Source of the DNA: UBA6100 sp049658145
GTDB lineage: Bacteria > Actinomycetota > Coriobacteriia > Anaerosomatales > Anaerosomataceae
Reading direction: 5' to 3'
Assembly: GCA_049658145.1 (NCBI GenBank)
Contig: JBASOJ010000100.1
Span: 1-64,000, forward strand
Length of the DNA stretch: 64,000 nt
Shown here: positions 1 through 9,100 of the stretch, piece by piece
How positions within the stretch are numbered: position 1 is the first letter of the stretch
Layout of the letters: each line of letters opens with the position of its first letter
Position numbers and translations under genes: made by a program
Notes under the pieces: model-generated
Told to the model about the DNA's origin: nothing
The model's input: the letters and a program-made list of their open reading frames with translations, nothing else
Databases searched by the model: none

Positions 1-1
1 G

Positions 2-460
2 GCCGCGGCGCCCGCACCGGGCGGTGGCACGGGCGCCGCGGTGGCGGCGGAGATCGCGCAGGCGCTGCTCGCCAAGACCGGCTACACCGTCACCGGCGGC
101 ACCAACACCGACCTCGTGATCGGCAGCGAGGTCGCCAACGCGAACTGGATCACAGGCAAGAAGAAGGTCACCTACTCGGCGATCATGAAGGCCGAGGAGG
201 CGGAGCGCACGGTCTACTGGTGGGAGATGCTCCAGGAGAGCGGCGGGGGCCTCAGCTTCGGAACGATGGGGGTCGAGTCCACTTCGACCTTCGGCACGAA
301 GCGCTACGGCGCCACGAAGGAGGTCGTGATCGGCCCCGGTGGCGTGGCCATGGACTACTCGTGGGACTACGCCGCCACGCGTCGGCTGGCCGAGGAGATC
401 GCCGCACGTCACGGCTTCGCGTTCAAAGTCGTCGTGCGGAAGAAGAGCGCCGAGCGGTAA
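2..460 (+). CDS. hypothetical protein, 3' part only
   Basis: An open frame enters from before the window and ends at TAA 458-460, giving 152 visible residues. A GTG at 41 could start translation, but the frame is open back to the window edge with an Ala/Pro/Gly-rich stretch (AAAPAPGGGTG). That looks like an interdomain linker, so the gene is probably truncated by the window. The rest is soluble, mixed alpha/beta in character, with a double Trp near residue 75 and a basic C-terminus (VVVRKKSAER). No membrane segment or recognised motif is visible, and I do not recognise the family. tRNA-fMet lies downstream on the other strand. Confidence 0.6.
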   Translation, partial: AAAPAPGGGTGAAVAAEIAQALLAKTGYTVTGGTNTDLVIGSEVANANWITGKKKVTYSAIMKAEEAERTVYWWEMLQESGGGLSFGTMGVESTSTFGTKRYGATKEVVIGPGGVAMDYSWDYAATRRLAEEIAARHGFAFKVVVRKKSAER

Positions 461-516
461 GACCCCGGAAACGCAACAGGCCCCGGGTGCTTTGAGCCCA
501 GGACCTGCGAGTATGT

Positions 517-593
517 TGGTCGCGGGGGCCGGATTTGAACCGACGACCTCCGGGTTATGAGCCCGGCGAGCTACCAGACTGCTCCACCCCGCA
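517..593 (-). tRNA. tRNA-fMet (CAT)
   Basis: The minus strand folds as a 77-nt cloverleaf with encoded CCA at 517-519. The anticodon loop is CTCATAA, flanked by the three G-C pairs (GGG/CCC) that mark initiator tRNA. The sequence is close to E. coli tRNA-fMet through the D-arm (AGCAGTCTGGTAGCTCG) and T-arm (GGTTCAAATCC). Position 1 is T opposite G72, so the first acceptor pair is not Watson-Crick, as expected for an initiator. Confidence 0.96.
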
Positions 594-619
594 ACGGGTG
601 CGCCTTGCGGCGGATAGCA

Positions 620-649
620 TGTATACCATACCCGCATCGGATCGCGCAA
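620..649 (-). promoter_or_regulatory. putative promoter of tRNA-fMet
   Basis: On the minus strand TTGCGC (649-644) is followed after 18 bp by TATACA (625-620). This is a plausible sigma70-type -35/-10 pair and places the start about 20 nt before the tRNA 5' end. Confidence 0.45.
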
Positions 650-660
650 ACGCTTCTACG

Positions 661-1170
661 TCAGTCGGCGCGACGATCGGACGGCACCGCGCCGGCCTCC
701 TCGGCCATCTCGACGACCCATCGCGCTGTGCGACCCACAAGCAGCGCGCAGTGCGCCCAGCGCTCGGGGCGCTCCATCCCCCCGAAGCGGGCGGCAACCT
801 CGTCACACGTCTCCGCCTGCTGGTCTGCGACCCAGCGGCGCCGAAGCTCAGCCGCCGCCTCGTAGCTGGGCTCCCACGCATCGCTCGGCGTCACGCGTCC
901 CGCGAAGAGCCCGGTGGCCATCACGCCGCCGGCAAGCGCGCCGCATATGCAGCGCGAGCCGCCGAGCCCCTCGCAGAAGCCGGAGGCCATCCTGTACGCG
1001 TCGGGTGGCATCGGAGTGCCGAGGGCCTCGTTGACCGCCTTGAGAACGGACTCGCCGCACCAGTAGCCGGTCTCGTAGTAGCCGGAGGCCGCGAACTCCA
1101 CCTCTTCGGCGACCGCCAGCGTCGGCAGCGGCGGGACGAGCCGGGTGACGCGCGCCTCGTGGTCGGTCAT
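661..1170 (-). CDS. C_GCAxxG_C_C family redox-type protein
   Basis: A 169-residue protein. It carries the hallmark of the C_GCAxxG_C_C family: an upstream Cys in GYWCGESV and a later cluster CEGLGGSRCICGALAGG, in which closely spaced cysteines precede a glycine-rich turn. Members are small cysteine-rich proteins of anaerobes thought to bind a metal or act in redox chemistry; the substrate is not known. I chose ATG 1170 because AGGAG lies 5 nt upstream; an in-frame ATG at 1212 has no such site. It stands alone, divergent from the osmoprotectant transporter. Confidence 0.85.
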   Translation of the reverse strand: MTDHEARVTRLVPPLPTLAVAEEVEFAASGYYETGYWCGESVLKAVNEALGTPMPPDAYRMASGFCEGLGGSRCICGALAGGVMATGLFAGRVTPSDAWEPSYEAAAELRRRWVADQQAETCDEVAARFGGMERPERWAHCALLVGRTARWVVEMAEEAGAVPSDRRAD

Positions 1171-1195
1171 GCGCACTCCTGATGTAGTAGAAACC

Positions 1196-1225
1196 CTGAT
1201 GCACTCTATCACAGTAGGCTATACT
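1196..1225 (+). promoter_or_regulatory. possible promoter of the osmoprotectant transporter
   Basis: A consensus-like -10 hexamer TATACT lies at 1220-1225, about 100 nt before the binding-protein start. The -35 side (CTGATG around 1196-1201) is weak, so only the -10 element is persuasive. Confidence 0.3.
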
Positions 1226-1323
1226 TGAGCGACCGGACGGCCGAAGCGCCATGTCGGGTACAGACCATCTAGCGGGCGAGGCACGAACGAGTCCTCCCCG
1301 CCTCCAAACGAAAGGGGCCCCTG

Positions 1324-2283
1324 ATGAGAAGGACGCTCGTCCGCACCGCTGCGATCCTCCTGCTCGCCGCGTCACTGATCGTGACCGGATGCACGACGAC
1401 CGCCGAGGAGTCCGACGGCGCCGTCCAGGTGAAGGACGGCCCCGAGGTCAGGGTCGGCTCGCTCCTCGACTCGGAGGGCGTGGTGCTCGGCTCGATGATC
1501 ATCCAGATGCTCGAGGCCAACGGCATCCAGACGGTGGACAAGACGAAGTTCGGCACGCCGGACGTGGTGCGCAAGGCGCTGCTGGCCGGCGACCTCGACG
1601 CGAGCATCGACTACACCGGGAGCGGTCAGTTCTATGTCGGGCCCGAAGACAGCGACCTGTGGACCGACCCGGAACTCGGCTACGAGCAGATCAAGACCGA
1701 GGACGCGAAGAACGGCCTCATGTGGCTCACGCCCTCCCCTGCCAACAACGGGGAAGCGCTCGCGGTGACCGGCGAGTTTGCCGAAGCAAACTCCCTCGAG
1801 ACGATGGAAGACTTCGCGGCGTACGTGAACGATGGCGGCAAGGTCGTGCTCATCGGCGACCAGGCGTGGATGGACAGCCCGACGGGCCTGAAGGCATTCG
1901 AGGCGGCCTACGGCTTCACCCTCAGCGAGGATCAGAAGATCGGACTCTCGAACGGCGTGACCACGCAGTTCATCGAGGCGATCGTCAACGATACCGACGG
2001 CACGAACGTCGCGGAGGTCTACGCCACCGATGGCGGTCTGGCCGAGCAGGGCCTCGTGGTGCTCACCGACTCGAAGAAGGTCCCGCCGGTGTATGCGCCC
2101 ACACCCGTCTTCCGCGAGGAGATCATCACAGCCTATCCCGAGATCGAGGAGATACTCGCTCCCGTGTTCGAGTCGCTCACGGTGGAGGTGCTCCAGGACC
2201 TGAACCGCCAGGTCGCCTTCGACGGCAAGAGCGGCTCGGTTGTGGCGCGGGAGTACCTGACCGAGAACGGCTTCCTCGAGTGA
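1324..2283 (+). CDS. osmoprotectant (glycine betaine/choline-type) ABC transporter binding lipoprotein
   Basis: A 319-residue OpuAC-like substrate-binding protein. The N-terminus is a lipoprotein signal with lipobox VTGC (Cys 25), so it should be lipid-anchored outside the membrane. The body has the OpuAC pattern: an early strand (GSLLDSEGVVLGSMI), then DASIDYTGSG, which in relatives contributes to the ligand cleft. It is first in a four-gene cluster, 18 nt before the first permease, in the order binding protein, permease, ATPase, permease typical of OpuC/ProU-type importers of quaternary amines. The ligand cannot be fixed from sequence alone. Confidence 0.9.
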   Translation: MRRTLVRTAAILLLAASLIVTGCTTTAEESDGAVQVKDGPEVRVGSLLDSEGVVLGSMIIQMLEANGIQTVDKTKFGTPDVVRKALLAGDLDASIDYTGSGQFYVGPEDSDLWTDPELGYEQIKTEDAKNGLMWLTPSPANNGEALAVTGEFAEANSLETMEDFAAYVNDGGKVVLIGDQAWMDSPTGLKAFEAAYGFTLSEDQKIGLSNGVTTQFIEAIVNDTDGTNVAEVYATDGGLAEQGLVVLTDSKKVPPVYAPTPVFREEIITAYPEIEEILAPVFESLTVEVLQDLNRQVAFDGKSGSVVAREYLTENGFLE

Positions 2284-2301
2284 ACGCTATGCGCAGGAGA
2301 C

Positions 2302-3477
2302 ATGACTGACGCGGTACGCACGCATGCGAAGGTCGTCGCTGTCTCGGGATCCGTTCTCGGGGTCGCGGCGACCTTCGTCGCACACGGGCTGATCTTCCGC
2401 CCCAATCGCATCGTCGACACCGACCCGGTGTCGTTGGTGAACGGCCTCGGCTCGTGGGGATGGGTGCTGGTGGCCCTCTGGGTGGCGGCAGGCGCACTCG
2501 CGCTCTCCCCGCTTGCCGAGCGCACACGCGGTCTGCTCGTCACCGTCCTCGGCGGCGCGGCTCCCGCCCTCCTCATATGGCGCTGCGGCATGGCGGCGAG
2601 TGCGTATGCGGCCCAGGCGGGGGACATAGCGCGCACGTCGCTCGGCGCGGGGGTGTGGGTGTCGCTCTTCGCCGGCTACATGGTCATCTTCGCGGCCACC
2701 GCGTGGCTCGATCCCGGCCCGCTGCGGGCGAGCCTCACCTACGCGCCGGTGCTCGCGATCGCCGCGCTCATCGCGAGCGGCTCACTCGGCGAGCTTGCCA
2801 TCGCCCGCGAGTACGCGAACAACGTCGACACGTTCGCGCGCGAGTTCCGGCTTCATCTCACCTACGTTGCGGCGTCGGTGGGGATCGGCCTGATGGCGGG
2901 CCTGCTGCTCGGCCTGCTCGCGGCACGCGGCCGGTCGCTCGAGGCAGGCGTCTTCGGCGTGCTGAACGTCCTCCAGGTGCTGCCGACGCTCGCTTTCATC
3001 GGCCTGATGAGCCCCGTGCTCGCAAGCCTCTCGGACAACATCGCGCTTTTCGAGCGGTGGGGCGTGCGTGGCGTGGGTTGGGCGCCGGTGATCATCGTGC
3101 TCTCCGCCTACGCGGTCTACCCGATCGCGCGCAACACCCACGCCGCGATCGTCAGTCTCGACCCCGCCGTGCTCGACGCGGCGCAAGGAATCGGCATGGG
3201 GCGGCTCCGGCGCCTGGCCGAGATCGAGCTGCCCCTCGCGGCCCCGGTCATCATCGCAGGCCTGCGCATCGCGCTCGTTCAGACGACCGCCGGCGCGATC
3301 GTCGCCGGCCTCGTGGGCGGCGGCGGACTCGGCACGTTCGTGTTCCTCGGCGCCGGCGAGACGGCGACCGACCTCATCTTGCTGGGCGTGCTCCCCATCA
3401 TGGCGCTCGCGCTCACGTTCGACCGCGGAGTGCTCGCCCTCCAGCGCGCCCTCGGAGACCGAAAGGCGGACGCATGA
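2302..3477 (+). CDS. osmoprotectant ABC transporter permease, N-terminally extended
   Basis: A 391-residue membrane protein. Residues from about 185 form a standard OpuCB/ProW-type permease domain with the EAA loop that contacts the ATPase (DAAQGIGMGRLRRL, near residue 295) and a terminal GGGGLG segment. The first ~170 residues hold roughly four to five extra hydrophobic segments that the second permease of this cluster lacks; their role is unknown. AGGAG sits immediately upstream of ATG 2302. The stop overlaps the ATPase start (ATGA), indicating translational coupling. Confidence 0.88.
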   Translation: MTDAVRTHAKVVAVSGSVLGVAATFVAHGLIFRPNRIVDTDPVSLVNGLGSWGWVLVALWVAAGALALSPLAERTRGLLVTVLGGAAPALLIWRCGMAASAYAAQAGDIARTSLGAGVWVSLFAGYMVIFAATAWLDPGPLRASLTYAPVLAIAALIASGSLGELAIAREYANNVDTFAREFRLHLTYVAASVGIGLMAGLLLGLLAARGRSLEAGVFGVLNVLQVLPTLAFIGLMSPVLASLSDNIALFERWGVRGVGWAPVIIVLSAYAVYPIARNTHAAIVSLDPAVLDAAQGIGMGRLRRLAEIELPLAAPVIIAGLRIALVQTTAGAIVAGLVGGGGLGTFVFLGAGETATDLILLGVLPIMALALTFDRGVLALQRALGDRKADA

Positions 3478-4466
3478 TCGAGACTCGCGAGCTCACCAAA
3501 CGCTATGACGAGTTCACGGCGGTGGACCGGGTGAACCTCTCGATCGCCGAGGGGCAGTTCGCAGTGCTGCTCGGGCCGTCCGGCTCGGGCAAGACCACGC
3601 TGCTGCGCATGCTCAACCGGATGGTGGAGCCCACGAGCGGGTCGGTGCTCGTCAACGGGCAGGACACGACAGGGATGCAGCCCGAGACGCTGCGCCGCTC
3701 CATGGGCTACGTCATCCAGAGCACGGGTCTGTTCCCCAACATGACCATCCGCCGGAACGTCGCCACCGTGCCCCGCCTGCTCGGCTGGGACCGGCGCCGG
3801 ACCGACGACCGCGTGGACGAGATGCTCGATCTTGTGGGGCTGGACGCGAAGACCTACGGCCCCAAGCGGCCGGACCAGCTCTCGGGAGGCGAAGCGCAGC
3901 GGGTGGGGGTGGCGCGGGCGCTGGCTGCGGACCCGCCCGTGCTGCTGATGGACGAGCCGTTCGGGGCGGTCGACCCGCTCACGCGCGAGCGGCTCCAGGT
4001 CGAGATGAAGCGCATCCAGCGCGAGCTCAAGAAGACTGTCGTGTTCGTCACTCACGACATCGACGAGGCGGTGCTCCTCGCCGACACCATCGCGCTCCTG
4101 CGCGGTGGGCGGATCGAGCAGTCGGGCACGCCCGAGGATTTGTGGCGCCGGCCCGCGAACGATTTCGTCCGCAGCTTCTTCGGCGAGAATCTGGGCCTGC
4201 GTATCATGGCGCGCCACTGCCTCGCGGACGTGGGGCTGGACGCGCTGCCGCCCGACGATTCGTGGCGTGCGCTTCCCACGATCGACCACGGCGCCACGCT
4301 CAAGGAGGCGCTCGCCGAGCTGGTGGGGAGCGGTGCCGAGCGCCTGCTGGTCACAGCCGAGGGCGCCCCGAGGGGCACAGCGGACTTCGACGCGCTCATG
4401 CGCGCGCTCCGCGAGAACGCCGAGTGTGATGGAGCAGCACCGAGTCGGAGATGGCTCGATGTCTAG
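3474..4466 (+). CDS. osmoprotectant ABC transporter ATP-binding protein
   Basis: A 330-residue ATPase of the OpuCA/ProV class. Walker A is GPSGSGKTT (near residue 36), the signature is LSGGEAQR, Walker B is LLMDEPFGAVD, and the switch His is in VFVTHDIDEA. After the nucleotide-binding domain (about 1-235) the tail contains one short CBS-like stretch with hydrophobic strand LLVTAEG, instead of the clear tandem CBS pair of well-studied OpuA/OpuC ATPases. It overlaps the preceding permease by 4 nt and the next permease by 8 nt. Confidence 0.93.
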   Translation: MIETRELTKRYDEFTAVDRVNLSIAEGQFAVLLGPSGSGKTTLLRMLNRMVEPTSGSVLVNGQDTTGMQPETLRRSMGYVIQSTGLFPNMTIRRNVATVPRLLGWDRRRTDDRVDEMLDLVGLDAKTYGPKRPDQLSGGEAQRVGVARALAADPPVLLMDEPFGAVDPLTRERLQVEMKRIQRELKKTVVFVTHDIDEAVLLADTIALLRGGRIEQSGTPEDLWRRPANDFVRSFFGENLGLRIMARHCLADVGLDALPPDDSWRALPTIDHGATLKEALAELVGSGAERLLVTAEGAPRGTADFDALMRALRENAECDGAAPSRRWLDV

Positions 4467-5205
4467 GACCTCGCGACGCGCTGCTCTCCATTGGGCGACG
4501 GTCGCCGCGCTGCTGGCCGTCACGCTGTGGATGACCTTCGACGTGGCGGGGTTCTCGGCACTGCTCCGTGCGCTCGTGCCCGATGCACGGACCGTCCTCT
4601 ACGAGACCCGCTCACTGCCGCGCCTGATGGGTGATCAGCTGCTGCTCGTCGCCACTGCAAGCGTTCTCGCAGTCGTGATCGGCGGCGCACTCGGCGGCTT
4701 CGCGCTCACGCGGACGGGCCGGCCGTTCCGGGACATCATCGTGAATGTCGGCAATCTCGCGCAGACTGTGCCGTCAGTGGCGGTGATGGCGCTCGCCATC
4801 CCACTCACCGGCTACGGCGCCGAGCCGGTCATCCTCGCGCTCGTGCTTTACGGAGTGCTCCCCATCATGCTCAACGTCATCGCCGGGATCGAGGGTGTCC
4901 CGCCCGCGGCGGTCGACGCCGCCACGGGCGTAGGGATGTCGCCGATGCAGCGGCTGGTGGACGTGGAACTGCCGCTCGCGTGGCCCGTGATCCTCGGCGG
5001 CATCAAGAACATGCTCGTGATCAACGTGAGCGCCGCGACGCTGGGGGCCGTGGTGGCAGCCGGGGGACTCGGCATGCCGATCCTGGCGGGATTCCACGAC
5101 TACAACAACGCGTTCATCCTGGAGGGCGCACTGCCGGCGATCGCGCTCGCACTGCTGATCGATCGGTTGCTGACCCCCGCTCGGGGCAAGGCACCGGCCG
5201 TGTAG
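4459..5205 (+). CDS. osmoprotectant ABC transporter permease
   Basis: A 248-residue permease of the usual OpuCB/OpuCD length. It has an EAA loop (DAATGVGMSPMQRL, near residue 155) and the GGLGMPI segment close to the C-terminus. ATG 4459 was chosen because GGAG lies 8 nt upstream; an in-frame ATG at 4429 would overlap the ATPase gene further. It should pair with the extended permease to form a heterodimeric channel. The cluster ends here. Confidence 0.9.
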   Translation: MSRTSRRAALHWATVAALLAVTLWMTFDVAGFSALLRALVPDARTVLYETRSLPRLMGDQLLLVATASVLAVVIGGALGGFALTRTGRPFRDIIVNVGNLAQTVPSVAVMALAIPLTGYGAEPVILALVLYGVLPIMLNVIAGIEGVPPAAVDAATGVGMSPMQRLVDVELPLAWPVILGGIKNMLVINVSAATLGAVVAAGGLGMPILAGFHDYNNAFILEGALPAIALALLIDRLLTPARGKAPAV

Positions 5206-5366
5206 GGCGCGCCGTTCGTCGGAAAGTGGTGTGACGGACGGCGCAGCACCGCAGATGAGCGTCGATACGCTATGCTGCTCATCATGCAGCCGCATCGTGC
5301 GCCTGTTGTTACTACGCGCGCGTGCCGATGATGTGTACGGACGACTATCACCTCCGGGGGTGGACA

Positions 5367-6116
5367 GTGTCTCGAGGGATTTCGTGGCGTGGCATAGCGG
5401 TCGGCGCGGCGGTACTCGCGCTGGGCATCACCGTGTCTGCGCTCGTGTTCGGGCAGGGACCTTCGGAGGACCTGCGCGACGGGTCCGCACTCACCGCCGA
5501 CGAGCGCGACGACGCATCGGACGAGACCTCATCCGGTGCCGGCACCGGGGCCTGGACCGCCTCCTCGCCGCTCGTGGCTACCAACGACGCCGGCGAGATC
5601 GTGCCGCCGACTTCCACCACGAGGAAGCCTGCCCCCCCGGCGACGCCTGCGAGTCCTGCGGACCCGGCGACGCCCGCCACTCCCGCAACACCGCCTGGCG
5701 GTCTCACCCCCGAGGAGCAGGCATACCTGGAGGAGACCAAGAAGGTCGTCGAGGAGAACGCGGGGGATCTCAGTGGCGTTGCCACAGCGGTGACAGAAGC
5801 CCTCAGCAGTGGGGATGCAGGCGACCTGTCGGTTCTGATGACCGGTGATGAGGGCGACCAGGCGGCGTATGTGCTGGAACTCGCCGAGAGGTACCCCACG
5901 ATCTCCGAGTACGCTCTCGGCAACAACATCAACATCTTCTCGGCGGGCGACACGACGGTGTACTTCGCGTACGCCCTCGTGGTGTGGACCGACGGGGGCA
6001 TCACGTCGCAGCACACCATCCCGATCGTCTTGCGGTTCGTAGACGGGGAGTGGCGTCTGAGTTCGCTCGGCGACACAAGCCCCGACCTGGCATACGTTCA
6101 GTCGGTGACCCTGTGA
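5367..6116 (+). CDS. membrane-anchored protein with Pro/Ala linker and NTF2-like domain
   Basis: About 249 residues from GTG 5367, which follows a GGGGGTGG ribosome-binding stretch; an in-frame ATG at 5322 is the alternative. One N-terminal hydrophobic segment (GIAVGAAVLALGITVSALVF) acts as signal or anchor. A Pro/Ala/Thr-rich linker with repeats like PATPATPATP follows, near residues 90-115. The last ~125 residues look like an NTF2/SnoaL-type fold (helical pair, then strands ending IVLRFVDGEWRL), but I cannot name the family. It is 26 nt upstream of the giant cytochrome, so co-transcription is likely and a role at the same outer surface is inferred. Confidence 0.65.
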   Translation: MSRGISWRGIAVGAAVLALGITVSALVFGQGPSEDLRDGSALTADERDDASDETSSGAGTGAWTASSPLVATNDAGEIVPPTSTTRKPAPPATPASPADPATPATPATPPGGLTPEEQAYLEETKKVVEENAGDLSGVATAVTEALSSGDAGDLSVLMTGDEGDQAAYVLELAERYPTISEYALGNNINIFSAGDTTVYFAYALVVWTDGGITSQHTIPIVLRFVDGEWRLSSLGDTSPDLAYVQSVTL

Positions 6117-6142
6117 TCGCCGGTACGAGGAGGGCATCTGAG

Positions 6143-9100
6143 ATGGCAGGCACACGCGGCCGCGGACGGCAGATGAGGTTCGTCTGGCTCGCAGGCGCGC
6201 TCCTGGCGGCGCTCGCGGTGCCATCGGTCGCTTTGGCGACCCCTTCGGCGCCCTCGCTCGTGAACGCAACTGTCAAGGAAGGCGCCAACGTGGAGTTGAC
6301 CTGGGCCGGGTCAACGGACCCCGAGCCCGGCACACTCACCTACCAGGTTTACCGTGATGACGTGCCGATGACCATCAGTACGTACCTTACGGATGGCACG
6401 CCAGTCGGATCGCCCATCACCGTCAGCCCTGTGACCGTCACCGCGGCGTTCGACGAGGCCACGAAGAAGTTCACGTACTACTACGCGATCGTGGCGACGA
6501 ATGGCAGCACGGAGGAGCCCAGCATCTCCACGAACGTCGCGCCGAACGTTCACGGCGGGCTGCGCTCGGGGATGCCGACGCTGAACTGCCAGCTGTGCCA
6601 CAGCGTGCACGGCGCGGGCGATGAGAACTACCTCGGCGCGGCCACGCGGTACAAGTGCTATCGCTGCCACGGCAACACCGATGCGGCCACGAGCTACGGT
6701 GACATGGCCATCCGCAACGTCCAGAAGGACTTCTACGACTACACGGAAGGTCAGACCATACCGCCGACGGTGTCGCGGCACTACAACAGCTTCATGGAGG
6801 CCGCCGAGACTGAGTGCACATCGTGCCACACCCCGCACAAGAGCCCCTACTACGTGAACCCGCTAACAGCGCTGAAGGACGATACGCTCTCCTACACGCA
6901 GCTGCTGCGGGTGGAGCACAACGACGCGACGTACTTCTACAGCAGAGACAGCGCGGTTGCGGGCAACGCGTTCTGCTTCGAGTGCCATGGGGGCAGCGGC
7001 ACCACGCTCGACTTCAATGCGGACGCGGGAGCGTACGACCGCACGGCCGGCGACCACACGTACGCCACGGACGCAGCGCACAACACGACGAACGTGTACG
7101 CGAACGGCCTCAACGCCAACCCGGCCATCCAGTGCGAGGCCTGCCACAACAAGCATGCCTCGGCGGCCGACAAGCTGATCGCGTACCGCGGGGATGACAC
7201 GAGCGCGACATCGGCCGACGGCACCTACGCCCAGGCCGAGTTGTGCTTCGCGTGCCACAGCGCTGCGGGCTACGCGGCCGAGGTGGCGGCCGGGACGGCC
7301 ACCGGCAACACGAACTTCGCGTGGAACGGCCGGGATGTGCAGGCTCAGTTCGGGAAGGCCTCAAGGCACCCGACCACTGTGCGGGTGGGTGATCCGGTCG
7401 CCGTCTTGGACAGCTGGGCACAGACCACGCAGGCCGATTTCCAGAGCGATGCGCTGACCAACGCGGTGGCGACCGCAGCCGGGAGCGTCGAGCTCGAGCC
7501 AGCTGGAGGCACGTCGTCGACGATCTTCAGTGATGGCTTCGAGAGCGGGGATGCCAGCCAGTGGGACTCCTCAGGCTGGGGGATGGACAACAGCGCCGCA
7601 AACGCGCACACAGGCTCCTACTCAGCAGTCATGAACACCACGGGGGCTGACGAACTCCTCGTGAAGACCGTGGACACAGCCGGCAGGACGAATGTCCAGA
7701 TCTCGTTCTGGCTCCGGGGGACCAACACCACCGAAGTGGGCGACTACATCTACCTACAGGTCTACAACACGGGAACAAGCAGCTGGGATCCCATCCGCAC
7801 GATCACGCTTGAGGATCGGGTCACTTCGTACCGACAGTTCACGGACTCGATCGGATCGAGCTACTACGCTGCGAACATGCAGTTCCGCATTCTTGGCCGC
7901 TGCAACATGACCGATGAATATCAGCGTGTGGATGATGTGATGGTCACGGCTGACCCGCTGTCCGGATCCTACGTCGCTGCCGGTACGGCGGTCTCGACCG
8001 CAATCTCTCCCGCCGGGACGCTCGGCGCATGGGGCGCGCTCACGTACAATCCCAGCTCCCAACCCGCTGGAACGAGCCTGACCGTTGACGTACTCGACGC
8101 AAGCGACGACAGCGTGCTCATATCCGATGCCGCATCTGGCGCGAATCTGAGCGGCCTGAGCGCCTCCTCACTCAAGCTCCGCGCGAATCTCAACGGCAAT
8201 GCCGGAACGCCGCAATCCTGGAGTGACAACTTCAACGACAACTCGTTCGATACCGCCAGCTGGACAGACCTCCGGCTGAACGGCTCCACAGACGCCGACG
8301 ATCCGTCCACCGTCGACTTCAACACCGTGACGTTCGCAGCCGGGCTGATCGATGCGACCACTGGCATGGATTCCCGCACGCCCGACAACGACGGGACAGG
8401 CTGGTACAGCAACAACAACAACGGCTCCGACGGGAGCACCGCCGGATACGCTCGTACGGGCACCACGAACAACAGCGGCGAGCGCATCATGCTTAAGTCG
8501 TATGGGGACCTCAGCACGTACTCGGGAGCGAGCGCGAGCTTCGACTGGCGCAACAGCGGCGCGATGACGGGCGGGGACTACCTCTACGTGGAATGGAGCA
8601 CGGACGGCGGCTCGACGTGGACAACTATAGGCAGTGCAACCGCAAACAACACCACCTGGACCTCGGCGTCCAATACCAGCCTACCCGTCGGCACAGACTG
8701 TCTGCTGCGCGTCCGGGCTCTGTGCCAGAGCGGCGCCGACGACTGGCGCGTCGACGCGATCGCAGTGTCCGCAACCAAGCCCGCCACCGGCGACTGGCCG
8801 AAGGAGACCGGCGGCCAACTGCAGCTTCGCGCGGAGGGTCCGCCGTTCGACGCCACGAACGGTGTCGACGAGGGCGAGTTCGTCTACGTGAAGCCCGCGG
8901 TCGCCGACTGGGTGGACACCGAGGACTTCGATCTCGTCGTCAAGGTCGCCGACACGCCCAGCCCTGGCGCCGGGTATCGCGCCGGACTGATGATCCGCGC
9001 CGGCTCGAACCTCGCGAACGCCGAGGCCACAGGCGCCTCGATGGCGGGAGTCTACGTCACCAACACCAACGTCATCTTCGAGTACCGGACGACAGCGGGC

